Source: UBA8752 sp040261275 | GTDB lineage: Bacteria > Bacteroidota > Bacteroidia > Flavobacteriales_D > Sanyastnellaceae | Assembly (NCBI GenBank): GCA_040261275.1 | Contig: JBDQOI010000036.1 | Location: forward strand, 1-22,262 | DNA length: 22,262 bases | Reading direction: 5' to 3' | Shown here: positions 7,477 to 14,177 of the stretch, in pieces | Numbering within the stretch: the stretch's first letter is position 1 | Layout of the letters: every line of letters begins with the position of its first letter | Translations under genes and position numbers: made by a program | The notes under the pieces: model-generated | The model's database searches: none | The model's input: the letters and a program-made list of their open reading frames with translations, nothing else | What the model was told of the DNA's origin: nothing

Positions 7477-8379
7477 TCAGAAATAGCGGGGAGAGCGTTT
7501 AGCACTGATGCCGGATCCGAAGTCGAATCCGATGAGAATTTCATTGGAACCTGTGGCGTAGTTGCGGATTTCACTGAGGGTGAAGTCATGGGCATAGCCA
7601 ATGCGCAATTCCGGGGTCACCTGGATTTCCATCATGCTGACGATGGCGTCCCCCGAGCGCCAACCGGCACCAATCCAGATTCGCTCCTGGAACAGAGCGT
7701 GCAGGTTTAGATCCAATGAAGCGGGCGCGGCCTCCACCATTTTCACGAGGAAACTGGGCTTGAGCATCACTCCGTCGGACACCTTGACGACGACACCGGC
7801 TGTGGTCAGCATGTGCGGTTCCACTGTGCCCGTGTTCTGGCCGAGGGCCGTCAGGGTAGGAATCGCAAAGCCCAAGTAGAACCGCTGCATGTGATAATAG
7901 GCACCAAAACCGAAGCGCGCCGATTGGCTGATCTGCTGGTTCTCGGCATAGTTCGGGTCTCCGGGTTCTGCCAATTCGGCCTCGAACAGGTCGGCGCGAG
8001 TATTGGCCATACCCGCCTTCAATCCGAAGGCCAGCTTACCGGCTCCGAGCCGCATGCGGTAGGCAAAGTTGACCGCCACGTCCGTTTGGGTGGTCAGACC
8101 GATTTGATCGTGGAGCATCAAAAGGCCCACCCCCAAACTGTTGTTGCGCAGGGCACCGTCGATGGCCACCACACTGGTGGTAGGGGCGCCATCAAACTGG
8201 TTCCATTGGCTGCGGTGCAACAGGCTGGAAGAGGTGTAGGGATGCGATCCCGCATAACCGGGATTGATCAAAAGTCCATTGAACAAATACTGGCTGATCA
8301 TGACGTCCTGTTGGGCGGCGACATGGGTCGCAGCACCCGTCAACGACAGGGCCAGAATCAATATGCTGAAGCGTTTCAT
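7477..8379 (-). CDS. PorP/SprF family outer-membrane protein
   Basis: Members of this T9SS-associated membrane beta-barrel family are needed for secretion or attachment of partner proteins with type B C-terminal domains; SprF does this for SprB in Flavobacterium johnsoniae. The protein has 300 residues from ATG 8379; a TTG two codons upstream is a less likely start. Residues 1-20 form a signal peptide ending near HVAAQ. The family hallmark follows: QYLFNGLLINPGYAGSH, then LLHRSQWNQFDGAPTTSVVA and SLGVGLLMLHDQIGL. The rest alternates short beta strands up to an aromatic C-terminus (SPRYF). It lies 30 nt after the adhesin stop and 4 nt before the PorE-like start, so all three look like one transcript. 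Confidence 0.95.
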   Translation of the reverse strand: MKRFSILILALSLTGAATHVAAQQDVMISQYLFNGLLINPGYAGSHPYTSSSLLHRSQWNQFDGAPTTSVVAIDGALRNNSLGVGLLMLHDQIGLTTQTDVAVNFAYRMRLGAGKLAFGLKAGMANTRADLFEAELAEPGDPNYAENQQISQSARFGFGAYYHMQRFYLGFAIPTLTALGQNTGTVEPHMLTTAGVVVKVSDGVMLKPSFLVKMVEAAPASLDLNLHALFQERIWIGAGWRSGDAIVSMMEIQVTPELRIGYAHDFTLSEIRNYATGSNEILIGFDFGSGISAKRSPRYF

Positions 8380-8409
8380 GGTCAAGAATTTTTTCGCGCG
8401 TGCAAGCGA

Positions 8410-11400
8410 TCAATTGTTGTCATTCCGCAGGTCTACATAGACACCGTAGGACTTGTAGGCGGTCTGCAGCAAGATGAAGTAAGTACCGTTCACCAGTGCC
8501 TCATCATCGTCATTCGTGCCGGCCCAGTCGTTCGCGTAGTGCTCTCCAGGTTCTGAAGAATAGACGCGGGTCCCCCAACGGTTGAAGACCTGAAAGAACA
8601 CCGATTGCTCATCGCCACCCCAGTAGCAGGGGGGTACGGTTCCATCGCTCGTTTCCGTGGTGCCCAGGTTAGGAATGACATACAGGTCGTTGATACCATT
8701 ACCGGACGTGCTACCTGCAGGGCTGAAAGCATTGGGTAGGATCAGTTCGGGCTCATCCACCATGATGGTTTGCACATGTGGGCTCACGTTATCGCATTGG
8801 TCCGTGAAGGTCCAAGTCCGTGTCATCGTGTAGTGCGTGGCATCCACATTTACCGTGATGACGTCCTCGTAGGTCACTTGTATGTCATCCAAGTCGGTGC
8901 AGTTGTCCAAGACTTCGGGACCTCCCGACCAATTGCTCAACGGAGAATTGACGTCGAAGTACTCGATTTCCTGAGGACAATCGAAGGTGATGTCGTCCAA
9001 CCCCCCGATTTCCGGTCCAGTGGTATCCTGCACAGCGAGCTCGTGGACCCATTGCGTCACATTGGAATCGCAATCGATAAAGGAGTAGGTGTCAAAGCGG
9101 GTGTAATTGCAAGGATCTTCCTCTTGACCCTCGGTGACCGTCTCGACTTCAAAGGTCCATCCGTTGCAAGCGTCCATGACGTCGAACGCCGTACTGTCGA
9201 AGGTGGGCGTGAGGTCCACCGTAGCCACATCACAGTCGATGATGGTGTCATTGGGTAGGGGCTCGGAAAGCACAGGCCCAACAGTGTCCACCACCTGATA
9301 GGTCGTGGTGTGGAACGCGGAATTTCCGTTTTCGTCCGTAGCCGTGTAGTTCAGGTACAAGGTGTATGTACCCGGGCATGCCGTGGGGTCCGTATTCTCT
9401 TCACAGGTCACTTCCGTTTCACAGCAAGTATCGAATGCGAGCACATCGTAGTCGGCACAGGTGGGAATGTCCTCCTCGCAGTAGAGCGTTTCGTTTGCAG
9501 GCAGCGTGGGGACATCAAATTCCGGAGCGAGCGTATCCACAATGAGGACCATCTGGGTCACCACGGTTTCATTGCCACAGTCATCCGCGAAAGTGAAGGT
9601 CCGTGTCACCTCTACTCCACCCATGCAAATTCCGTCACCCGCCGTGGTGTCGGCGATCTCGGTCAGGGTGGCACTGCTGCACGCATCCGTGGCAGTGGGA
9701 GCTTCCATGGGGAGAAGCTGCATGCATTGGATGGTGGTATCTGCTGGAATGGATGCCTGATCAATCACAGGGCCAATGGTGTCAATCCTCACGATGGTCT
9801 GCAGCGAATCCGTGGTGTTTCCGCAGTCATCGATGGCCGTCCACATGCGGAACAGTGTATCTACACCGAGGCACGGGCCTGCAACGACGGTATCCTCCCA
9901 GCTCACACCGGTGGGGCAGAAGTTGTCGTCCGCTGTGGCCATCCAAAACGCAGTATCCGTTGGCATGGGCCAATCCTCCGTGCAGTCCAACGAAGTGTCA
10001 GTGGGCACATACGTGAAGAAGGGAGGGATGGTATCCACGGCCTCGACGGTTTGGGTGTACGCCACCGTGTTGCCACTGCCGTCCTGGAATTCAAACGTAA
10101 TCAGGATGGTGAATTCACCGATGCAAGCCCCAGGAACCGTATCGATGACCGGGTCTCCTCCAATGCAATCGCTGGTGTCGCAATTGTCCTCACAAACGGG
10201 AGGAATAATGGGGAAGGTCAGCGTGTCCCACTGGTCGCAAAGGATGACCGTATCCAATGGAAGGAGGAACAGGGAGGGAGGGGTCGTATCGATGACCGTA
10301 ATGACCATCGTGTCAAGTGTGGTATTGCCGCAGCCGTCGTAACCCGCGTAAACCCGGTTCAGCACGAAGTTCGAGGGCATTACGCCGGATACCAATTCGT
10401 CGGTGTAGTTCCAACCCGTGGATTCGGAACAGGCGTCCACAACTTCGGGCTCAATGGGCTCAAAGTCTCCCCAGTCGTCGCAGATGATGGTGGTATCGGG
10501 CACGCTGAAGACGGGGGCAACCGTATCGATGATGTCCACGATTTGCGAGGCCATGGAGGTGTTTCCGCAACCGTCCACAGCATAAATGGTACGCGCCAGG
10601 CGCTCGACAACCGGACAGGGATCCTCCGGCGTGTAGGCCATGTCGTCATAAGATCCGGCGTAGGCAGCAGCCAGCTTGAATCGTCCCTGTTCAGGCAAAT
10701 CAGCCGGCAGGTCCACGACGAGAACGGACATGCCATCGATGGAAAGGGTCAGTTCAAGCTCGCCAAGTACGGCCTCCACGTGGTACCACTCACCTTGGTT
10801 CATGGTAGCATTCGTGGCTACGTCCACACCAAATCCAATGACCTCGATTCCCGGATTGTCGGTACCCAGGGGGCGGAGGGCAATGGTCAGCGCCTCGCTG
10901 CCCTCATCGTCTCCCGCGAGCAATTGAATCAGGTTGTCGGAGATGATCTCATCTGCGCGGGCCATGACTTCATACGTGCCCCTACCGGCCATGATGGACT
11001 CCGGATAGAAATTGTGCATCGGCTCACCCGCCGCGTGCAACATATTCAATGCGCAAGTGCCGTCAAAGGCATCATTGCTGATCGAGATGGAACCACCGGT
11101 TGCGACAAACCCATCCAGATTGCAGGATTCGAATCCGGTGGCCACTGCTTCACCGAAGGCAATGTCAAGGGTGTCCACCGTCAACCAAGTGCTGTCCACG
11201 CCGGAGCAATTGTCCATTGCGGTCAAGTCCAGTTCGGGAATTTCCTCCCCGCAAGCGATGACCGTATCCAAAGGAAGGGTATTCCACTCCGGACCCAGGG
11301 TGTCCACACGGACGATGACTTGCAGAGAATCCGTCGTGTTGCCACAATCGTCCACTGCTGTGAAGACGCGGAACAGCGTGTCCGTGCCCAGGCATTCACC

Positions 11401-13179
11401 TGCTGCGATGGAGTCGGTCCAAGTGACCTCGAACGGGCAGAAGTTGTCCTCGGCCGTGGCCAGCCACAAGCTGCTGTCCGTGGGCTCCGGGAAGGCCTGC
11501 GAACAGTCCAAGGTTGTATCTGCCGGCACATAAGGGAAGGTGGGAGGCACCGTATCCACTGCCGTAATCAGCTGAACGTAGGTGAAGACGTTTCCGCTCA
11601 TGTCGGCGAATTCAAAGGTCAATTCGACAACGAACTCTCCCACGCATTCACCTTCGGTAATGGTGGTGTCGGTGGCACCTCCGCCGCCTGGGCCGGAGGG
11701 GTCGGGGTCGCAATTGTCCTCTACAATGGGTTGGATGATGGTGTAATCCTCCCAGTTGTCACAAAGGATGGTGGTGTCCGGGGGAAGGAAAATCCAAGTG
11801 GGGGCCACGGTATCAATGACCGCTATGGTCATCGTATCCACCGTTTCATTTCCGCAGAGGTCGGTCGCCGTGTACACCCGATCCAAGGTGAAGTAGAAGG
11901 GGAAGAAGCCGGAGGTGACCGTGTCGGCAAAGGACCACGTTACACTGTCTGCAGGAGAGCAGTCGTCTTCGAAAACCGGTTCAAAAGGTTCGTAGTTGTC
12001 CCAGGCATCGCAAACGATGGTGGTGTCCTCCACGAAGAAGGTCGGTCCTGTCGTATCCACCAGCGCAACGAATTGCACAGAGTCCATACTGTTGTCACAG
12101 GCGTCAGTGAAGGTCCAGGTGCGATAGAGTACTTGGTTGCAGGGCTCACCTGCGACCGAGTCCACATTGGTTACCGTCACGGCACTGCCGCAAGCGTCCC
12201 AGATCGCGAAATCCTCAACGCCAGCCGTGTCCGGGAGGTCGGTGCAGCTGACCGACTCCAGCGGCGGAAACTCCATGGGAACAGGAGGCTCTTCGTCAAT
12301 GCGTTCGAGGGTTTGCTCGTAAACGTGATGGCCACAGTCGCTCCAGGCCATGGCCACGCGATGAAGCCGTTCGACCACGGGACAGGAGGCACCGGAATCT
12401 TCGGAGTTGGTGAGGTCGGCGTTCACGTCGCCTGTTCCGGTGACGTCTTGACCGCCCATGATGCCCCTGTACCAGAACCAACCACTGACGCCCAAATTGG
12501 TGTTCCGGTTGTTGGCTCCATTTTCACCCACCTGATAACCGAACAATTGCGAGAAGGGCATGTGATCGAGGTAGAGCATGTCGCCTTCAAAGTCTCCCCT
12601 TCCGATCAGGCGGCTGAGTGTATCCACCATTACGTAGTATGTCCAGTCTTCGTAGGCTTCCAGTCCGAGGTCGTCTTTGGGGAGGCGTCCCAGGGCAGTC
12701 CAACCCTCGTAATCTTGTTCTCCCTGCAGAAAGACATCCACCTCGAAGCGCTCATTAGGGTTGGTGTCGTTCACCACCTCACCTTGGAATCGAGCTGTAC
12801 CGTTGGCGTACTGCACGAACGTCATTCCGTCGCCATAAGGATGGAAATAGTCGCTCGCTCCGTGGCCCATGGCTTGGAATCCACCGAGCCAAAGGGCCCA
12901 GTCGACCCCGGGTCCTTCGGCGGTTTCCACATCGTGTTGGGTAACGGAACTGGCATCCAATTCCACACTTGGGATGTTCACCACAGGGGAAGTGGCGCAG
13001 CCGGAAGCCGACGGAAGTTCGAATTCCGGAAACGGCGTTTCGCACGCCACCGTCAGGTCCTCGGGAATGGACTCGAAAGCGGGTAAGCAAGAGGAATCAC
13101 AGGTGATCCTGAGGAATTGTTGTCCGTGAACTGGGGACAGCGCCAGAAGAAAACCGATCAGGAGGGTGCGTGCAGACAT
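8410..13179 (-). CDS. Large secreted adhesin-like protein with HYR-like repeats and a type B T9SS sorting domain
   Basis: The protein has 1589 residues from ATG 13179, chosen because residues 1-19 then form a clean signal peptide ending at SPVHG; an ATG at 13260 would bury it. Mature domains, in residues from this start, are as follows. A first HYR-like unit (about 30-295) is interrupted by an unrelated all-beta domain (about 73-263). HYR/Ig-like units of about 80-90 residues follow, joined by linkers of the form VDT-x-(A/P/G)P at about 374, 454, 540, 624, 883, 962, 1047, 1131, 1213, 1296 and 1383, many containing D-x-CGN. A LamG-like domain is inserted at about 670-853. The gliding-motility type C-terminal domain runs from about 1478 (ILPNAFSPAG, VFNRWGTRVYSSE, NGTYFILLQ). 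The protein is rich in Cys and acidic residues, as in extracellular adhesins. No catalytic motif is seen. The ligand is unknown. Confidence 0.93.
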   Translation of the reverse strand: MSARTLLIGFLLALSPVHGQQFLRITCDSSCLPAFESIPEDLTVACETPFPEFELPSASGCATSPVVNIPSVELDASSVTQHDVETAEGPGVDWALWLGGFQAMGHGASDYFHPYGDGMTFVQYANGTARFQGEVVNDTNPNERFEVDVFLQGEQDYEGWTALGRLPKDDLGLEAYEDWTYYVMVDTLSRLIGRGDFEGDMLYLDHMPFSQLFGYQVGENGANNRNTNLGVSGWFWYRGIMGGQDVTGTGDVNADLTNSEDSGASCPVVERLHRVAMAWSDCGHHVYEQTLERIDEEPPVPMEFPPLESVSCTDLPDTAGVEDFAIWDACGSAVTVTNVDSVAGEPCNQVLYRTWTFTDACDNSMDSVQFVALVDTTGPTFFVEDTTIVCDAWDNYEPFEPVFEDDCSPADSVTWSFADTVTSGFFPFYFTLDRVYTATDLCGNETVDTMTIAVIDTVAPTWIFLPPDTTILCDNWEDYTIIQPIVEDNCDPDPSGPGGGGATDTTITEGECVGEFVVELTFEFADMSGNVFTYVQLITAVDTVPPTFPYVPADTTLDCSQAFPEPTDSSLWLATAEDNFCPFEVTWTDSIAAGECLGTDTLFRVFTAVDDCGNTTDSLQVIVRVDTLGPEWNTLPLDTVIACGEEIPELDLTAMDNCSGVDSTWLTVDTLDIAFGEAVATGFESCNLDGFVATGGSISISNDAFDGTCALNMLHAAGEPMHNFYPESIMAGRGTYEVMARADEIISDNLIQLLAGDDEGSEALTIALRPLGTDNPGIEVIGFGVDVATNATMNQGEWYHVEAVLGELELTLSIDGMSVLVVDLPADLPEQGRFKLAAAYAGSYDDMAYTPEDPCPVVERLARTIYAVDGCGNTSMASQIVDIIDTVAPVFSVPDTTIICDDWGDFEPIEPEVVDACSESTGWNYTDELVSGVMPSNFVLNRVYAGYDGCGNTTLDTMVITVIDTTPPSLFLLPLDTVILCDQWDTLTFPIIPPVCEDNCDTSDCIGGDPVIDTVPGACIGEFTILITFEFQDGSGNTVAYTQTVEAVDTIPPFFTYVPTDTSLDCTEDWPMPTDTAFWMATADDNFCPTGVSWEDTVVAGPCLGVDTLFRMWTAIDDCGNTTDSLQTIVRIDTIGPVIDQASIPADTTIQCMQLLPMEAPTATDACSSATLTEIADTTAGDGICMGGVEVTRTFTFADDCGNETVVTQMVLIVDTLAPEFDVPTLPANETLYCEEDIPTCADYDVLAFDTCCETEVTCEENTDPTACPGTYTLYLNYTATDENGNSAFHTTTYQVVDTVGPVLSEPLPNDTIIDCDVATVDLTPTFDSTAFDVMDACNGWTFEVETVTEGQEEDPCNYTRFDTYSFIDCDSNVTQWVHELAVQDTTGPEIGGLDDITFDCPQEIEYFDVNSPLSNWSGGPEVLDNCTDLDDIQVTYEDVITVNVDATHYTMTRTWTFTDQCDNVSPHVQTIMVDEPELILPNAFSPAGSTSGNGINDLYVIPNLGTTETSDGTVPPCYWGGDEQSVFFQVFNRWGTRVYSSEPGEHYANDWAGTNDDDEALVNGTYFILLQTAYKSYGVYVDLRNDNN
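8413..8748 (-). other. Type B T9SS C-terminal sorting domain of the adhesin
   Basis: The last 112 residues or so match the gliding motility-associated C-terminal domain (TIGR04131 type). Landmarks in order are ELILPNAFSPAG, NGINDLYVIPNL, FFQVFNRWGTRVYSSE, NDWAGTNDDDEALVNGTYF and YGVYVDLRN. Family knowledge says such domains direct export by T9SS and need a PorP/SprF partner, which is the next gene. Confidence 0.92.
9676..10518 (-). repeat. Second copy of a roughly 280-residue HYR super-repeat
   Basis: The copy begins at DTTIICDDWGDFEPIEPEVV and runs through LPLDTVILCDQW, GACIGEFTILITFEFQDGSG, ADDNFCPTGVSW and LFRMWTAIDDCGNTTDSLQ. It corresponds in the same order to the copy at 11203-12048. 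The DNA is clearly similar in places but has diverged well beyond a recent copy. Boundaries are approximate, from eye alignment. Confidence 0.8.
10621..11172 (-). other. LamG/concanavalin-like domain inserted in an HYR-like unit
   Basis: About 184 residues between LTVDTL and CPVVERLAR do not resemble the HYR repeats. Visible features are GFESCNLDGFVATGG, ALNMLHAAGEPMHNFYPES, GTYEVMARAD, NQGEWYHVEAVLGELELTLS and IDGMSVLVVD. The strand spacing and the phrases EWYHVEAVL and IDGMSV are typical of LamG or DUF1080-like jelly-roll folds, which often bind carbohydrate. The fold assignment is by recognition only. Confidence 0.65.
11203..12048 (-). repeat. First copy of a roughly 280-residue HYR super-repeat
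   Basis: The copy begins at DTTIVCDAWDNYEPFEPVFE and runs through LPPDTTILCDNW, GECVGEFVVELTFEFADMSG, AEDNFCPFEVTW and LFRVFTAVDDCGNTTDSLQ. Each block is matched in order by the copy at 9676-10518, so several HYR units were duplicated together. The inserted LamG-like domain lies between the two copies. Confidence 0.8.
12391..12963 (-). other. Unassigned N-terminal beta domain inserted in the first HYR-like unit
   Basis: About 190 residues separate the start of the first HYR-like unit from its end at CPVVERLHRVAMAWSDCGHH. Notable stretches are WALWLGGFQAMGHGASDYF, GTARFQGEVVND, WTYYVMVDTLSRLIGRGDFE and YQVGENGANNRNTNLGVSGW. I recall similar F/YQVG-GAN-N-SGW segments in other bacterial secreted proteins, but I cannot name a family. 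It is probably all-beta; its ligand is unknown. Confidence 0.5.
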
Positions 13180-13265
13180 GACACGTGAAAATTGGGAACC
13201 ACAAATCCCGCTCCCAACGAGGGGCGGAAATCCATTGCGAACGTAGCGAATGTGCGACATATAAC

Positions 13266-13300
13266 GTTTTCAGCTTGATTTTGGCTCAATTGCTGAAAAC
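13266..13300. repeat. 9-bp perfect inverted repeat in the adhesin leader
   Basis: GTTTTCAGC (13266-13274) and GCTGAAAAC (13292-13300) are exact reverse complements separated by 17 nt. The spacer contains a further TTGA/TCAA pair, so the minus-strand RNA can form a roughly 13-bp stem with a 2-nt bulge and a 7-nt loop. It lies between the predicted promoter and the adhesin start. No T run follows, so it does not look like a terminator. It could be a regulatory or mRNA-stabilising hairpin, or an operator. Confidence 0.75.
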
Positions 13301-13319
13301 AGACGACGAGGTGCAAAAT

Positions 13320-13354
13320 CAAATATACGAATCTTTTTAATAAATCGACAAAAA
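13320..13354 (-). promoter_or_regulatory. Bacteroidota-type promoter for the adhesin operon
   Basis: On the minus strand TTTTTG (13354-13349) is followed after 21 nt by TATATTTG (13327-13320). This is a full match to the TAnnTTTG -7 box with a TTTG -33 box, within the 17-23 nt spacing reported for the phylum. Transcription would start near 13313 and give a leader of about 130 nt before ATG 13179. The surrounding DNA is strongly AT-rich, unlike the rest of the window. Confidence 0.75.
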
Positions 13355-13366
13355 TATTGACAGCGT

Positions 13367-13379
13367 CGAAAATATTTCG
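13367..13379. promoter_or_regulatory. Small palindrome upstream of the adhesin promoter
   Basis: CGAAAATATTTCG has perfect 5-nt arms around ATA. It lies 12 nt upstream of the -33 box, a position where an activator could bind. In AT-rich DNA such a short palindrome can arise by chance. Confidence 0.3.
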
Positions 13380-13436
13380 TGACTCGGCGGATTGGAATGG
13401 TGTTTCGTCTCCCACATCATGACCAATAGACGTGCG

Positions 13437-14177
13437 TCAACCCAGCAGGTGGTGAAGTCCAATTCCAGCGGCAACGCTGACGTTGAGCGAGCCGGTGTTG
13501 CCCCGCATCGGAATGTGGGTGTGAATATCGCATTCGGCCCAACTCAATGTGGATATCCCCTTCTCCTCGTCCCCCAATACCAGACAGGCCGCATCGGATG
13601 CCTTGCAATCGCTGAGGGCTTGTTCCGCCTTCTCGCTCATCCCAATTCGCTCAAGGCCGCATTGCCCCAAATAGGCCAACGCTTTGGCGATATCGGGCAC
13701 ACGCGCAACAGGCAACCGAAGCAATGCCCCGGAACTGGTTTTGATGGCATCCTCATTGACGGGAGCCGCATGGTGGTCCTGCATCACAAGACCGGTCGCT
13801 CCGAAGCATTCTGCAGACCGTGCGATCGCTCCGAGGTTGCCCACATCGGTTACGCCATCCAATACAAGCAGGAACAGCCGTTCTCCGGATTCAAATCCCC
13901 GTTGGACCAGCTCTTCCAATGGCGTGAAGACAATGGGCGATGAGAAGGCGACCACACCTTGGTGGTTCTTCTTCGTGATTCGATCCAATTTCTCTCGAGG
14001 CACACGCTGGATCGGGATTTGGCGTTCCCGCAGCGTCTTGACCAGCATGCGCGTGCGCTCATCTTTCGCGTCCCGCTGAAGCAGGACCCGGGCCAATTCC
14101 ATTCCGGCATCCAGGGCTTCCTGAACGGGGTGCCAACCGATGATGCGGTCGTCCGTGCGACGCGGTTTTCTGTTCAT
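13437..14177 (-). CDS. rlmB: 23S rRNA (guanosine-2'-O-)-methyltransferase RlmB, SpoU family
   Basis: This enzyme uses S-adenosylmethionine to methylate a ribose 2'-OH of 23S rRNA (G2251 in E. coli). The protein has 246 residues, typical for RlmB. The N-terminal substrate-binding domain begins IIGWHPVQEALDAG. The SPOUT catalytic domain has motif 1 at about 107-125 (DGVTDVGNLGAIARSAECFG, with Asn114 and Arg120), motif 2 LVLGDEEKGIS and motif 3 IPMRGNTGSLNVSVAAG, which together build the knotted cofactor site. Motif 1 usually reads DPxN and here has DVGN, a mild variation. The start ATG overlaps the stop of the upstream GWxTD gene (ATGA at 14174-14177), so translation is coupled. Another TrmH/SpoU enzyme is possible, but length and motifs favour RlmB. 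Confidence 0.93.
   Translation of the reverse strand: MNRKPRRTDDRIIGWHPVQEALDAGMELARVLLQRDAKDERTRMLVKTLRERQIPIQRVPREKLDRITKKNHQGVVAFSSPIVFTPLEELVQRGFESGERLFLLVLDGVTDVGNLGAIARSAECFGATGLVMQDHHAAPVNEDAIKTSSGALLRLPVARVPDIAKALAYLGQCGLERIGMSEKAEQALSDCKASDAACLVLGDEEKGISTLSWAECDIHTHIPMRGNTGSLNVSVAAGIGLHHLLG

Noticed and set aside
9310..13086. A 1258-codon open frame on the plus strand opposite the adhesin
   Set aside because: It is codon-aligned with the adhesin, so antisense stops would need TTA, CTA or TCA codons in the adhesin, which this GC-rich gene avoids. The translation has no domain, signal or family pattern.
8410..13179. Possible CRISPR or short direct-repeat array in the adhesin gene
   Set aside because: The recurring short strings reflect repeated protein motifs (VDT-x-P, D-x-CGN). 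They are unevenly spaced, divergent and in frame.
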